Source: Tetraselmis striata (lineage: Eukaryota > Chlorophyta > Chlorodendrophyceae > Chlorodendrales > Chlorodendraceae). From it: a stretch of 64,000 bases of DNA. The number at the start of each line of letters is the position of its first letter. Within the stretch, counting starts at the first letter, position 1. The notes beneath the pieces are model-generated. The model was not told where the DNA came from. It searched no databases and saw nothing but the letters and a program-made list of their open reading frames with translations. Location of the stretch: the NCBI GenBank assembly GCA_006384855.1, contig VCJN01003013.1, forward strand, positions 1 to 64,000, in the 5' to 3' direction. The position numbers and the translations under genes are program-made. Of this stretch, positions 33,310-45,479 are shown piece by piece.

Positions 33310-33447
33310 CCTTATATTACATCAGGGCTTTCACAAAAGCGCAATACAACAGAACTAACAGCAACTATGAAAGGTTGCCAGCAAAAGAGAGACATAAGCC
33401 TGAAACCAAGGTCGAGCAGGAGGACAGGGAGCCAAGCAAGAACCAAG
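33310..33447 (-). repeat. 3' end of the retroelement (copy at 48.67 kb)
   Basis: On the minus strand this stretch runs from CCTTGGTTCTTGCTTGGCTC to GTGAAAGCCCTGATGTAA. It is repeated in the other orientation at 48668-48805. Similarity stops just after GATGTAAT in both, which defines the element's 3' end next to a TGTAA motif. Confidence 0.8.
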
Positions 33448-33489
33448 GGAGAGCCAAGGGAACCACGAAGTCACTTAGCTGCCAGGAAC

Positions 33490-34540
33490 TTAAGGAACCC
33501 CCGCCCCGGGGTAGGCTATCAGGCGCGGCGAGGGCGCTTGCGGCCAAGCAATGACCCGGGTCAAAGCAACACATGCCGACGAGCGACGCGACGCAGGCGC
33601 AGGAGCACCATCACGTGCCGCACGCGCGGCCGCAACCCCGCCAAGAACGTTGTCTGCATGTGCCATGTTGATGAGCAAGGAGAAACGGCGGCGCCACGCA
33701 GACAAGAGCTGGCCGATTTTTTGGCCAGTGTGTGCTTGGCTAGCTTTTGCGAGCTCCACCAAGAAAGCCTCGGCGTGCGGAGCCAGCGAGCCAAACTCGG
33801 AAACGGCGAAAGGAACAAAGCGAAGCATACCGGCAGCGTTTCGGACACCCTCGTCATACTTCTGGATTTTGCGGCGCTCTGCAGCCCGCAAAATAAAGCA
33901 GTCGTTGGATCCGGCGAAGTTGACACGCCGAGGATAGGGGCAATGGTGGTATCGACAGCAACCGTGTTTCCGCGGATGCCGCCATACCCAAAAAGCCCAA
34001 CGTCGGCAGGCCGCCCGTCGCTGCCCTTCGGGAGAGAAACAAGCACCGACAGGTCCGTGAGGATCTGGACACCCACGCCCAGCGCGGACTTCACGTCGTG
34101 GCAAATGTCGGAAAGGCCATGTGCCGCCCACTCGTGTGATTGGAGTCGCCACCAGAGCAACGTGCCACGTGGTCAGCGTATGCGACCGCCCAAGTTGAAG
34201 GAGTGAACTCCACGCCAGCATCCTCAAAAAGGGCAAGCATACCTTTTACCGAGAAGGAGCAAGAAGCACAAGAGCATGGCTCGCCAAGGGAGAGGACAGG
34301 AGCCGCCGGAAGGCCAAATGGGCGGCAAGCGGCAACACGGAACATGGAATCGTAGTACTTAGGGGAACGCTCACGGACTTCACCAAGGCGACCCACACTT
34401 GGAGGATCAGTCACCAGGAACGCCGTCGCAGCGCGTAAGAGGCGGCCTCGGCAATTAATCCTTAGTTGCTGTAGAGGACCTTCCCGATTGTCCTTTTCTG
34501 GTGATTTCCTGATATCGCCTTCTGCAGCTAGCTCGCTCAT
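33490..34540 (-). pseudogene. Retroelement 3' coding fragment with zinc and endonuclease-like domains
   Basis: Minus-strand frames show, in order, a Cys/His cluster (CSCASC, then HVARCSGGDSNHTSGRHM), GRPADVGLFGYGGIRGNTVA followed by VDTTI, and ERRKIQKYDEGVRNAAGMLR then FVPFAVSEFGSL. This order resembles the zinc-knuckle plus PD-(D/E)XK-like endonuclease that ends restriction-like-endonuclease elements. The reverse transcriptase part is absent, so the copy is 5'-truncated, and it is broken. Assignment to non-LTR elements is an inference. Confidence 0.5.
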
Positions 34541-34559
34541 GTAATCCTTAAATAGTAGC

Positions 34560-35285
34560 GACTAATCCTTACCAGGGGGTAACCCCTGCTGGCGGATTGC
34601 TGTGTTGAAATTTAGTACTGCTTTTGGCAGTAGTTGGATTTGTTATGAACTAACTGCCGCCCCCCAATAATATATGGGTCGCTACATAAAGCGTTATAAA
34701 ACTCACGCCAGTACCCGTACTCGCAAGCATACCTGCTGGCCGCCAGTAGGGGCGGCGCTGGGGCCAGGAGGCGCCCGCAACGCTGGCGCGACAGCAGCAA
34801 TAATCAGCCGACTGCGATGAGAGAATGGGGATATGTGACGTGACTGTGATGCGATATGCCTACACAGTACGTGAGTGCCACCCCCTCGCCAGCCGTACCT
34901 CACCGCCTACCACGGCGCAGTTCACACCGCCGTCCCCAGCAGCGAGCAGCTGATTCAATCCAGCAGCGAGGCCCTGCCGCAGGTCCTGCAGCAAATATAC
35001 CCCTTTTTGCCCCCCCCCCCCCCCCCCCCCCTCTCCTTTCTCCGGCGCCGCCACCTGTCCGAAATAGATCACGCATGACCTGCCGCCAGCCCGCAGACTC
35101 GCGTTTTCCCCGGGTAGTGAGGGACCGGAGCCGCAGCGTTGCGCAGGGAGGGGAGGCATACCTAGGGCGGGCGGTGTCGATCCCCAGGTGATGGTGCTGA
35201 CGTTGCCTTGGGCGATCGGGGCGCAGCAGGCAGCAAGGAGTGAGCAGAAGGCCGACGGAGAGGGGCGCTAGAGCAGTGCAGGTGG
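34560..35285. other. Promoter-side flank of eIF2B-beta
   Basis: A long C-run at about 35009-35031 lies some 260 bp before the EIF2B2 start. Words TAGTAGCGACTAATCCTTACC lie near 34551. No other gene is supported. Confidence 0.4.
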
Positions 35286-35290
35286 GCGCT

Positions 35291-37847
35291 ATGGCGGAGA
35301 GCAAGGCGGTGCTGGAGGGGCCTCTGGAAGAGTTCTGCGCGGGGCTGCGTCGGCGGAAGGTGAGGCTGCTGGCGGGGTATAGCTGCGATGCAGTGTGCAG
35401 CACAAACCACCAGGCCAGCAGTCAGGAGGTCCTGCGCCGGGAGGGGGCAAGAGTGTCTGCGGGCATCGACGCCGCTTTGCCACCTGCCACCTGCCCTCAT
35501 TTCCCTCTCGCTGCCCGCAGATCAAGGGCAGCACCGTCACCGCGCGGCGCACGGCCGAGCTGCTGCGGCTTCTCATCGCCACGCGGAAGCACGGCTCGGG
35601 GCAGGCGCTGATTGAGGACGTGAAGAAGTATGGCGCCCGCATGCAGGAGGCCAAGCCCACCGAGATCGCCATCGGTGCGCCCCGCCCATCCCCATACCGT
35701 GCTCCGCCCTCCACACTGCTCAGGCAGCCCGGTGCAGCGGGTAGGCTCCGGCTCACCGCCTGCGCCGTTTCCGCTCACCCAGGCAACATGGTCCGCCGGG
35801 TGCTGTCGCTAATCCGGGACGAAGCCGCTCAGGACAGAGAGGGAGAGCAGGTGCCTTTCCACCCTCCACCACCCCCCAGCCCCACACATATGTACAGGCA
35901 AGAGGAGAAAGGGGGCAAGGGGGGTAGGGGCTGACGTGCAAGCGCTGCCCGACAGGAGGAGTTGGCCTCCGCGCCCACCACCTCGCATGCAGCCGCGGCG
36001 CCCAGCCAGGAGGGCGCGCTGTCCAAAGCCTTTCGAGGTGAACTTCCCGCCCCTTCCCGCTCGCCTGAAAGCAAGCTGCTCCTGGCCTCATGCGGCACCA
36101 GGCTCACCCGGTAGGCTGATCGACTGGTGCGTCCCGCGGCAGAGGTGAAGAGCGCCAACTTGGGCCTGCACAACCTGCTGGACGTCGGTCCCATCACGCC
36201 CTTCCTGCAGTCCAGCGCCGAGGCCGTGCGCGCGCAGATGGAGACGGTGCGTGCGGACCGCCCGCCAGCTGCCCAGCTCCCCGCCTCAGCTTATTGTGGA
36301 ACCGAGGGGGGAGGGGTAGGTCCATTCCTGCCCCATTCATTCTGCTCCCTCTGAACCCCACTTGCTGTGCCCCCTGGCGATGCGCCATGCCCCCAAGTCG
36401 TCCATCGTGAGCGACACCGACTACATGAGCGAGTTTGGGGGCGAGGGCGGGCGGGGGAAGAAGAAAAGCAACCGGTCGCCGCAGTGGAAGAGTAAAACCA
36501 ACGTGATCGAGACCCTGAACGAGCTGATCGATGAGCTGGACCTCATCGAGACCCAGATCAGCATGCAGGGCCACGAGCACATCCACGCCAACGAGGTCAT
36601 CCTCACCATGAACTTCTCGCACACTGCGCTCAAGTTCTTCCAGGAGGCGTCCAAGAAGCGCTCCTTCCAGGCATGGTTCCGCACCATAGCTTTGCGTATG
36701 TATGATGAAGAAGCTAGAAATGTGTGTGTGTGTGTGTGTGTGCATAGCAGATTTAGTTCTATCTGGTTTATGTACATACTACACACACACATCGCTGAAT
36801 GTATAGCTGCATAAGTATTGCAGTTTCGTGGATGGGTGTGCTGTGAGCCTCCTGCAGGTGAGTAAGCGTGCCTCCGCTGTGTCCCGCGGCAGGTGGTGGT
36901 GGCGGAGGGCACTCCCCAGAATGACGGCCACACCATGGCCACGGAGCTCGCCAAGAGCGGCATCAAGACGACCGCCATCACAGACTCGGCCATCTTCGCA
37001 ATGATGGCGCGTGTCAACAAGGTGCGCAGCGGGGTCGACACTTGCGGCAGCGTTGTGCGAGCGGGTGAAGCGCTTGGTACTTGTACATATACTGCGTTCC
37101 GATTCCGTACAGACAACCCTCCCACCGTCCCTATCTCTGTATTTGCTGTTTTCATTCCTCATTCCATGTGCCAACAGTGAGCCATCGTCGTTTTGCTTAG
37201 CGATGTGTTTACATGTACTCAGACGAACCGTTGATGATCGCGCCACCAAGGCATGCAATCAAGTATCAAAACCGGCGTAGTTGTGTCTTAATCAAGGCCA
37301 TCAGTTGTCCTGCGTTGAAACACAATAGAGGTAGGACACATAACACGTGCTGAGGGCAGCCCCCCCCCCCCCCCCCCCCCCCCCCCTCCCAATCCCTGCC
37401 GCGCTCCCTCCCCTTGTTTCTTAGGTGATCATCGGCGCCAAGGCGGTGCTCGCCAACGGCGGCGTGATAGCGCCGGTGGGATCCCACGTGGTGGCGCTCG
37501 CCGCGCGGCGCCACGCCGTGCCGCTCGTGGTGCTGGTGGGGCTGCACAAGCTGTCGCCGCTCTTCCCGCACTCGCCCGACATCTCCTTCAACGACCTCAC
37601 CTCCCCCGCCAGCATGGTCGGCTTCGACGTCGTGGCGGAGGGCCACTCGCGCGGCGGCACGCAGGATAGCAACAGCGTGCACATCTGCAACCCGCAGTAC
37701 GACTACATTCCGCCCGAGCTCGTCACCATTTTCGTCACCGACACCGGCGGCTACACCCCCTCCTACGTGTACCGCCTCCTGGCGGAGTACTACAAGCGCG
37801 AGGACTACATCCTCATGCAGGAACTCAGCTTTGCGTCAGCCGTATAG
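35291..37847 (+). CDS. EIF2B2: Translation initiation factor eIF2B subunit beta
   Basis: eIF2B exchanges GDP for GTP on eIF2; beta belongs to its regulatory alpha/beta/delta core. Eight exons (35291-35359, 35521-35674, 35783-35850, 35956-36037, 36143-36246, 36398-36670, 36893-37021, 37425-37847) give about 433 residues. Diagnostic blocks are AIGNMVRRVLSLIRDEA, NELIDELDLIETQISMQGHE, HIHANEVILTMNFSHTALKF, VVVAEGTPQNDGHTMATELA, TAITDSAIFAMMARVNKVII and NPQYDYIPPELVTIF then VTDTGGYTPSYVYRLLAEYY. The intron after exon 6 fits only with a GC donor (TTCCAG then GCATGG). The last intron has a C-run next to the acceptor. The gene converges on CDKC, with about 430 bp between stops. Confidence 0.93.
36721..36741. 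repeat. GT microsatellite in eIF2B-beta intron 6
   Basis: About ten GT dinucleotides lie inside the intron with the GC donor. Confidence 0.9.
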
Positions 37848-38277
37848 CCGCCTCCCCGCCAGCCACCTTCGCGGGCCGCCCGGCCGCCTGTGCTATCGCA
37901 GCCTGAACTATCGGCGCGCGGCAGCTACGCATTTTGAAATCCTTACTGCCGTTTTTTTGTTCAAGACAAAGTGATTCCACGTGTCTTGGAATAAGCAGAA
38001 CGCACTGCGCGTCGACTTATTTTCGCAACACTTCTTACTCTCAGCTTCACTGTGCTCTGACCTGTGTGCCCCTTTTTGTTCATCAGCACGCTGGGCGATT
38101 TCAGGTGACGCCGCGATTTTCACTTTCAGAAACAGTCGTCGCTACCTGGTATATGGAAATATGCGTCCTGTAGTCACGTGCTGCGTAGGGTACCCTGCCA
38201 CCAATGGTACTGGCGGTAATCGCTGTCGTTCTTACGAATTATTGTATTACAACAGACGTCGGCACGGCGGCAGTGGC
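37848..38277. other. Shared 3' region of convergent genes
   Basis: Only 430 bp separate the EIF2B2 and CDKC stops. TTACA at 38247-38251 gives TGTAA on the minus strand 27 bp past the CDKC stop. No clear TGTAA for EIF2B2 was found before CDKC coding sequence begins. Confidence 0.5.
38247..38251 (-). terminator. Candidate TGTAA polyadenylation signal of CDKC
   Basis: Minus-strand TGTAA 27 bp after the CDKC stop, called by motif and position. Confidence 0.45.
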
Positions 38278-41200
38278 TCAGGCCGTAGACTCGCGGCCCG
38301 AGTCCATCCGCGGGCGCTTGCCGCTGGGGCCGGACGTCTCCTTATTGCCGCGATGGTGCGAGCCACCGCCGTCCCTGGCCGAGCCGTCCCGCCCGCTCGC
38401 GTGCAGCGGCTGCGGCGACGTCGGCAGCGGCTGGCCCACGTTGACGGCGTCGCGCCGCTGGCGCGACCGCTGCTTCATCTCCCACTCGTGCGAGTCCTCG
38501 AACTGCGGTAGCTCCGCCGCGCTGCACATCTTGGGCTCGCTGTGGAAGTAGTCCGACTGTTCGCGCGGGGGCGGGGGCGGGAACAGCGCACGACAGCTCG
38601 GTAACCGCACTTCTTTTTCAGTGGCATGCAGTTCATAATATTTAAACATTTCATTTACCCGCGGTTACTTTAGGTACTTGCGGTAGTCTGTACTCGATAG
38701 TAGCATGGAAGGGAAGGTATGGCTAGCAACTGCACAGCCTCATCCTCTATCTTCTCGGGGCACGGAAGGGTCCGGGGGCGCTCACCGCCAGCGCCTCAGC
38801 CGCCGTCAGCCGCGCGCGGGGGTCGAGCGTCAGCAGGCGGCTGAGCAGCTCCAGCGCGGTGGGGTGCACCTTGGCGCACGTGAACTCGTCCCGTAGGTGG
38901 TTCTTGCCGCCCTGATGGCGGCATCGCAGCGGGCCGTCAGCCCGTTGGGCAGCAGCACTGGTCTCAAGGGCGCTCGGCACCCCTGCAACCCCCACTCTCC
39001 TACCCCTCCAGACACACAGACACACACACACATGCATGCATGCATGCATGCATGCAGGCATGCGAATATATGTGTGCAAACACACGGCCGAGAAGGATAT
39101 GGCTTCCCCGAACCAGAGGGAAACAAGATGTGCCATCAAAATTGCTCGATGGGGAAACAACACTGTCTTGCAGACTTAAAGCGGCAACAAAAGGGTGTTG
39201 CTTGTGATTCATGGTTACCCTCAAACACTGCAGAATCAGACGACAGAAAGCACTGCATTCCTACAGCCTGGCTTGATCGCCAAGCATACAGCAGCCAGTG
39301 GGAGTGAGTCTGAACATGTTCGCCATTAGGGGGCTGGCGAATGACGGGTTCGCTATCCAGCGGTGCACGGCAGCCGGGTACCTTGTAGTTGATCATCTTG
39401 TAGAAGGGCAGCTTCTCCACGCCCGGCCAGTTCTTCTCGTCGGGCGCGCCGAGCTTGAGGAAGATCTTCTCCAGCTGGTCGTTCTCGTTCTTGCCGGGGA
39501 AGAGCGCCTGCCCCGTGAGCAGCTCCGCAAAGATGCAGCCCACGCTCCACATGTCCACCTGGGCCAGCCCACGCGCGCACCCGCCAGCCCATCAGCTGTC
39601 GGATAGTCAAACTCTGCGAAGAAAAAACAACCCGCCGACATTGCTGCGAGTCTTACCCGGATGGGCCAGTGACGTGAGAATCACGTGCTGGCAGCGAATA
39701 GGGCGTGATACCGTCACTCACACCGCACACGCTCTGCCTTGGATACATTTATGTATGCAGTGTTGGAAACACCAATTCCCTCACGTAAGAAAACTATCGA
39801 CATTCAGGGGATAAAAGTCAAACTCTGCGAAGAAAAACAACCCGCCGACATTGCTGCGAGTCTTACCCGGATAGGCCAGTGGCGTGAGAATCACGTGCTG
39901 GCAGCGAATAGAGCGCCATACCGCCACTCACACCGCACACGCTCTACCTTGTATACATTTATATATGCAGCGTTGGAGACACCAATTCCCTCACGTACGA
40001 ATACTGTCGACATTCAGTGGGTAAAAGCTGCTGTTTTGTCCCCTGCACCTGCTCGTCAAATTGAACCTGCAGCCTAGACCCTGTCGCCCTAGCTAGACCG
40101 GCGCACTGACCCCCCAGGTAGGGGCGCGATCACCTCCTTGTGCCAGCTTGCCGTGTCATCAGAGGTCGCGGTATCATTCAACATTCACAGCAAGTTGAGC
40201 CGCACAGGCGCATCGACACAACAGGTGCGACACCGCAGTGGGCTGATGCCATGCATTCCGGGCGCACACAGCATGGCGCACACAGCATGGTGCACAGGGC
40301 CTTGGCGTGGGGCGCACCTCGGGGCCGTACTGCTCCGCGCCCAGCAGCAGCTCGGGCGGGCGGTACCACAGCGTGATGGTGCGGTTGGTGAGGTGCAGCG
40401 CCTCCTCCACGTTGCGCGCCAGCCCAAAGTCCGCCAGCTTGAGCCGGCCCCCGTTGTCGATCAGCAGGTTTGAGCCCTGCGCGGTGCGGAGAGCCATCAG
40501 CAGGTTTCCAGCGGAGCTAGTCAGCAGCTGCAGCCAGTGCGTCACCGCCCCCCCCCCCCCCTACTGTCCCTCGCCCCTGCCCCCCCGCCTGCCCTTCCCG
40601 TGCGGCCGGCAGGTGCGCCGCACCTTGAGGTCGCGGTGCAGGATGCCGCCCTGGTGGCAGTGGTTGAGGCCCATCAGCAGCTGGTACAGCAGCAGCTTCA
40701 CTTGCGAGGGATTAAACTGCTTCTGGCGCTCCATCAGCCCTTTGTGTGTGCGAGCCGAGGAGGAAGGGGAGTGGGGCGGGGGCGGGGGCGGGGGGGGGGG
40801 GGGGGTTTCAGCCCCGCCAACCTCCACTCACCCACCCCAAGGAGAGAGGGACAGCTGAGGGAGGGTCCGAGTGGGGCAAGAGGGGGGGAAGGGGGGGGGG
40901 GGGGGGGGGGGGCACCCGTGAGGTCATGCTCCATGTAGTCCAACACCATGTAGATGCTGCCTTTGAACTGGTTGCTCTTCTTCACTGCAGCCAGAAGGCG
41001 GGGAGAGAAGGGGGGGGGGGGGGGGGGGGGTCAGAGTCAGCATCCCGCAGCCCGCCCAGCGTGAGATTCCCACATGCTTTAGCGCGCATGGGGGGGGGGG
41101 GGCACCGTCGGAGCGCACAATCTCCTTGAGGTTGATGATGTTGTCGTGGCGGATCTCCTTGAGGATCATGATCTCGCGGATGGCGGTCACCGGGAAGCCC

Positions 41201-41454
41201 TCGCCCTTCTCATTGTCCAGCCGGATCTTCTTGAGCGCCACCTTCTCCTTGGTTTCGCGGTCCAGCGCGAGGTAGACCTGCCCGTATGTGCCCTCGCCGA
41301 TCTGCTTCACCTTGATGTACGCCTCGTCCACCACGCGGCAGCTGCCGAACAGCCCGGAGGTGAGGTCGGTGGCGGAGGAGGAGGTGTTGGGGATCTCGAC
41401 GAGCGGGCCCTGCTGCAGCGGGAACCACAGCGGCGCCGCACCCGCCGCCTTCAT
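38278..41454 (-). CDS. CDKC: Cyclin-dependent kinase C (CDK9/CDK12-like)
   Basis: CDKC kinases pair with cyclin T/K and phosphorylate the Pol II C-terminal domain to promote elongation. Seven exons (41106-41454, 40916-40984, 40624-40739, 40318-40476, 39382-39558, 38786-38911, 38278-38556) give about 424 residues. Visible are the Gly-loop [10 protein letters not shown], the ATP lysine in [20 protein letters not shown] (a PITAIRE-type helix, here PVTAIRE), YMEHDLTG, the catalytic loop [20 protein letters not shown], the T-loop [20 protein letters not shown] and [13 protein letters not shown]. The tail [14 protein letters not shown] matches plant CDKC. An alternative upstream ATG at 41511 would add 19 residues; the inner start (MKAAGAAP) was chosen because the extra residues are low-complexity. 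Introns carry long C-runs, and one carries a tandem duplication. Confidence 0.93.
39025..39066. repeat. ATGC microsatellite in CDKC intron 5
   Basis: CATG/ATGC units repeat about seven times after an ACACAC run. Confidence 0.85.
39606..40023. repeat. ~210-bp tandem duplication in CDKC intron 4
   Basis: GTCAAACTCTGCGAAGAAAA starts both halves (about 39606 and 39816), and each ends at a GACATTCAG(G/T)GG word followed by (A/T)AAAA. The copies differ at a few percent of positions. A plus-strand frame runs through part of both, but antisense to CDKC and without a recognised domain. Confidence 0.9.
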
Positions 41455-42400
41455 CGCGCCCCCCCGCCTCCCCCTCCACCCCCTCTCCAACCCCTCCAGC
41501 AGCGCGCGCACACCTGCCAGCCATCGACAGCCCCATCGCCATCAGCCGCCATATTTGTTTTGTGTATCTTATATTCATTCGCTGACAGCGGGTTGCCCCT
41601 GCTGTCATTGACCGACATCCCCGAACTCCCACACCTCCCTCCAGGCCATTAGCGAGGCGCCTCCTCCCCCAGGAAGCCGCAACCCGCGGCCTGGCGCTGC
41701 AACACAAGTGCCAGAAGAGCACCCAGGTGGCCATGCACCGCACCCACTGCACATCCACCCAACCACACAGCCGCACTGCCGCACTCCCACACCGCCGCCC
41801 GGCCGCATCATAGGGTCTGCCTGAAGTTGCTGAGGTATTGGCCAAGTGGCTGTGCCAAACGCTCAAAGGCGGGCGCCGGGGGGTAAGGGGGGGGGGGGGG
41901 GGGGGGGGTAGTGGCTCCGCTGCGCGTCAGGCCGGCCACCAGCGCACCTGCCCTCAGGCGACAGGCAAGCGGCCAGGCAGGGAGCGCTTCACCGGTGTCG
42001 GTTCCACGGAAGACGAAGTCTATCAGTAGTAGTAAGGACCGGCCGGGACGCCCTGACTGCAAGCGACGCGAAGGTGGTGGCCCCGGGACCGTGCGAGTTG
42101 TCATTACTTCGTCAGCAGCGCAGCCTTCATCACCCACATTCGCCGGATTGTTACTCGTATCCATCCGAGATCGACGACGCTATCGTAATTTAAACTACCG
42201 GTAGGGGCGCTTTTAGTAATACGTTCAGCAGTAGGTGGATTTGTTACTGCCCTGTTTGTAGTTCACACCAGTAGGGGGCCCCTTGCCCTATACTACCTTT
42301 GGTGCTCGTCCAACACCCCATATCAAAATACTCGAAGTCGTTCCCATGGTGGTTCCGAGAGTCGCCTCGAAGTAATCCTTAATCTTTAAACTATTCGTGG
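41455..42400. other. 5' flank of CDKC
   Basis: A G-run lies at about 41888-41908. No further gene is recognised. TAATCCTTAA words lie near 42374. Confidence 0.4.
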
Positions 42401-43039
42401 AGCAGTCGTCATGTGTGGATTCCAATCTAAAAAATGAAGAGCACGTAAACAGGTAGCGACAGCAGCATGTAGGAGCGTAAGAGGGGCATGGCTATCAGGG
42501 CTATGTCGCTACGATGCTGCACAATAATATGCTCGGAAGGGATATTATTTAAGATGATTAGACGGGAACCGCCGAGCCGGTGCGGCGGGGCACCGCCGCT
42601 CAAGATATATTCTCTCACCACCTTGCAGCCAGGGTGCATGTAGTGAGCTCCCCAAGGAGGGGACGATCAACGGCATGGGTTGGGCCGTTCCGCCTTTCCC
42701 AAGTACGTGAGATCGTATATTATGGAGCTAGTGCTGGAGTGAGCTCCGCGGCTCGGGGGCTCGTGGAGCGGCATGCCGCCCTCGTGACTGATGCTTATGT
42801 TGGTAAATCTATGATCTCGAGGAAAAGTGGACGACTGACTTGTTCCATCGGGCGGTGCCTGTAGGCAACGTACATTGTACTACCCATGGATGAAGTCAAG
42901 GACTCACATGGAGCCAGACGCAGAACTCTCCCTCCCGGCATTCAACGTCGTGACTGGGAATTGTGATTCCCGGAGCTTGAAGCCCACGATGTTGGAGTGG
43001 GTAATGCGGGACGTGTCGGATAAAGTACACGGCAGTGAC

Positions 43040-43625
43040 CCAACGCAAGTTAGGCCCATGCCACGGCGCTGTGGACCGGTTTGAGCACACCTTGTTGGGC
43101 GCCATGCCACGGGGTTGGCAGTGCGGGGTGCGGTGTGGCACAACACGGAGTCAGGACAGCGGGAGGACTCACTTCGACGAGACATCCTAGCTAGTCCTGT
43201 CGGAGTGCACGGGCATGGTATTCATCACATGGAGTGAGGTAAGCAAGCCAAGAAGGTTGTGTGCCGCACGATGCGCCCTGTCGCATGCTTGGCAGCGGAT
43301 CGGGCCGCCCTCATGCATGGCTTCATCTCAACATCGCGGGGCACTCGGCACACCATCACCCGAGCTCATCCGGAGGCCTTGCTCGCAGGAGATTCCATCG
43401 GGGTGCTGAGTTGGTGCCTAGCAGCTCGAAAGCGTGCACGCTACCCCGCCATAAGGCGGCGTAGATTAAATAGTCCATTATCCCGTTTCCGAAGTTGCAC
43501 AGCGCGGCCATGGATCACCCTCGCAAACACGTGCACGGGTGGCCCGGACTCTCGACCAGAAGCGCACCACTCACCCGTCCCGCCTCGTGCGGGTTGCGGG
43601 CCGCTTTTAAGCGGCTTGCGTTAAT
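43040..43625 (+). repeat. Dispersed repeat, copy 2 (partner at 13.3 kb)
   Basis: This is the partner of 13335-13865. The upstream 42860-43040 is probably part of the same element, but the first copy lacks it. A plus-strand frame (RPVACLAADRAALMHGFIST near 43270) is protein-like, although no family is recognised. Confidence 0.7.
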
Positions 43626-44950
43626 AGCATAGAACTCGCTGCCTTTATAGCGTAGTGCATTTGTAATATTCACACGAGTACATGCATGGTGTGCATCATC
43701 GACAGTGGCGCGCAACGCAACATCGCATCATGCATCCCAATAGCGCAACGTAAGAATCGCCGCTTCGAGTACAATACCTCCTCGCCCGCCCGTCGTCATC
43801 GTCATATGCAGTTATATGTGATTCTTGCAAGGGTTTTACTGTTGCCATTCCTGTCCCGGCGGCGAAAATGCGATTCTTTGAACTTGTAAATGGCGCTACA
43901 TGTCAATGTTGCTACAAGATTATTAGTAAGGCCAGTCAGAATTCCGAGTAGTCTGTTGTAGGACCCCCTCCCATTATTTTGGCCTCCATATGTTTTGTAG
44001 CGGGGTGATGTACTGCGCAATGTACTGTCCCGTCATTGTAGGTGAAGAAACTCCCAGATTTTCCTCCTTATATCGTGCAGCAACAATAGCCATCCTATGC
44101 ATGGAGGTGTGTATGCACAGCCATGGCAGCAACATCAAGAGCACACACCACATGATTACAATGATCTATGGCTTGCCCCCGACCATTATCCCGGCTCATT
44201 GCATTGCGAGCGCGGCGGACTTCACCGCACGATCACCTCGAACACGAAGTGCCGAGTAAGCGTATATCTTCCGTCACGACCTACCCATGCGGTCTGTCGC
44301 AGCATTCTGCTTCTAGCTCCATTGCCAAGGGGTCGCCGTCTCTTCCTGCCTTAGCCTGCCAGGAACTCCTCGTGCTCTACCACCCCCATCGTCACCTGAT
44401 CGACGAGCTCAGAGGATAGTGTCGGGTCTAGTTTGCGCACCACAAACTCTAGCAAATCGTAGTAGTGAGTGTGGTCCTACCTGCAGCCAATCCTCGAGTA
44501 GCGGATAAAATTGGGGCCTGTCGCCGAGCGGCTTGTCGTCCCCTGTCACGCCAACGTTGACAAACATGGGACGGGTGTGGCTGGGAGACTCCATCCTGCC
44601 GGGCCTAGCGGGGGCGCCGGCACACCTTGGCGGTGACGTATGGTGAACTGTATGGTACGCCGCCGCCAATAAGGCCGACGCAGCGCATGCATCTGCGAGT
44701 TGTACGGACGTGCGGACGAGTGTTACATGGTGGATAGGCTGTAGATGGGATTTCGGGGGTTGGAGCCCGTAGGCACTGCTCAATGTGCGGGCTACACAAT
44801 TATTGCCCGGCTATCATATTTTCTCCCCCCCCCCCCCCCCCCTCTGATTTGATATAGAAATCGGTCCTAAAACATAATGACAATTCTAACTAGCCTAAGG
44901 ATTAGTCGCTACATGTAGTGAGGGAATTCAAATATACCACAAGCCGCGGG
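43626..44950. other. No recognised gene
   Basis: Short frames exist on both strands. The minus-strand one at 44409-44783 includes PMFVNVGVTGDDKPLGDRPQ, without a recognised family. A C-run lies at about 44825-44842, and AAGGATTAGTCGCTAC lies near 44897. Confidence 0.3.
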
Positions 44951-45479
44951 CGCGAGAAACAGGAATTAGGCGACTAAAATTCCGCGTGGACATGGACGCG
45001 GTGGGCGTGAGCACGAATGACGGTGTATGGCACTTCCGTCACGGCTGCTAGGGCTTTGCGAGGTCGCCAGCACAGCGAGCCATGGCAGATGGACTGGAGG
45101 AACGCTCTATGTCCGGACCGGACCCCTCTACCCTGCAGACTTCAGTTAGACTTCGGTGCGGCGCTTCTTACGACCACATGCGAGTGCGGCTCAACCATCA
45201 GCACACCCGCACATGACGGTTCAACAACCCGTCTCCCGTACCATTTCATCATTGCGTATGTCGGTTGTTGCTGTGCGGGTTACGCAACAACCATCATTCA
45301 CACGTGTACGATACGCGCGACACATGCACTATGAGCGCGACGGGCGCGCGAAGGCGGCCGGTTCATTTGAACATAGCCCGCAAACCCCACCTGGTGCCCA
45401 GACTAAATAACCCTCTCGCAAAAACCATATGCCCTGACTAAGTGCCGGCAACTTAGCCGCCGCGGCCGATTATTTTGCC

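Noticed and set aside
36660-36720. A GT donor at GTATGTATG extending EIF2B2 exon 6
   Set aside because: It would add AWFRTIAL-type residues inside a conserved strand, whereas CAG joined to GTGGTGGTG restores the family's VVVAE block in frame.
39739-40077. Plus-strand frame through the 210-bp duplication
   Set aside because: It is antisense to CDKC, lies wholly within an intron, and has no recognised domain.
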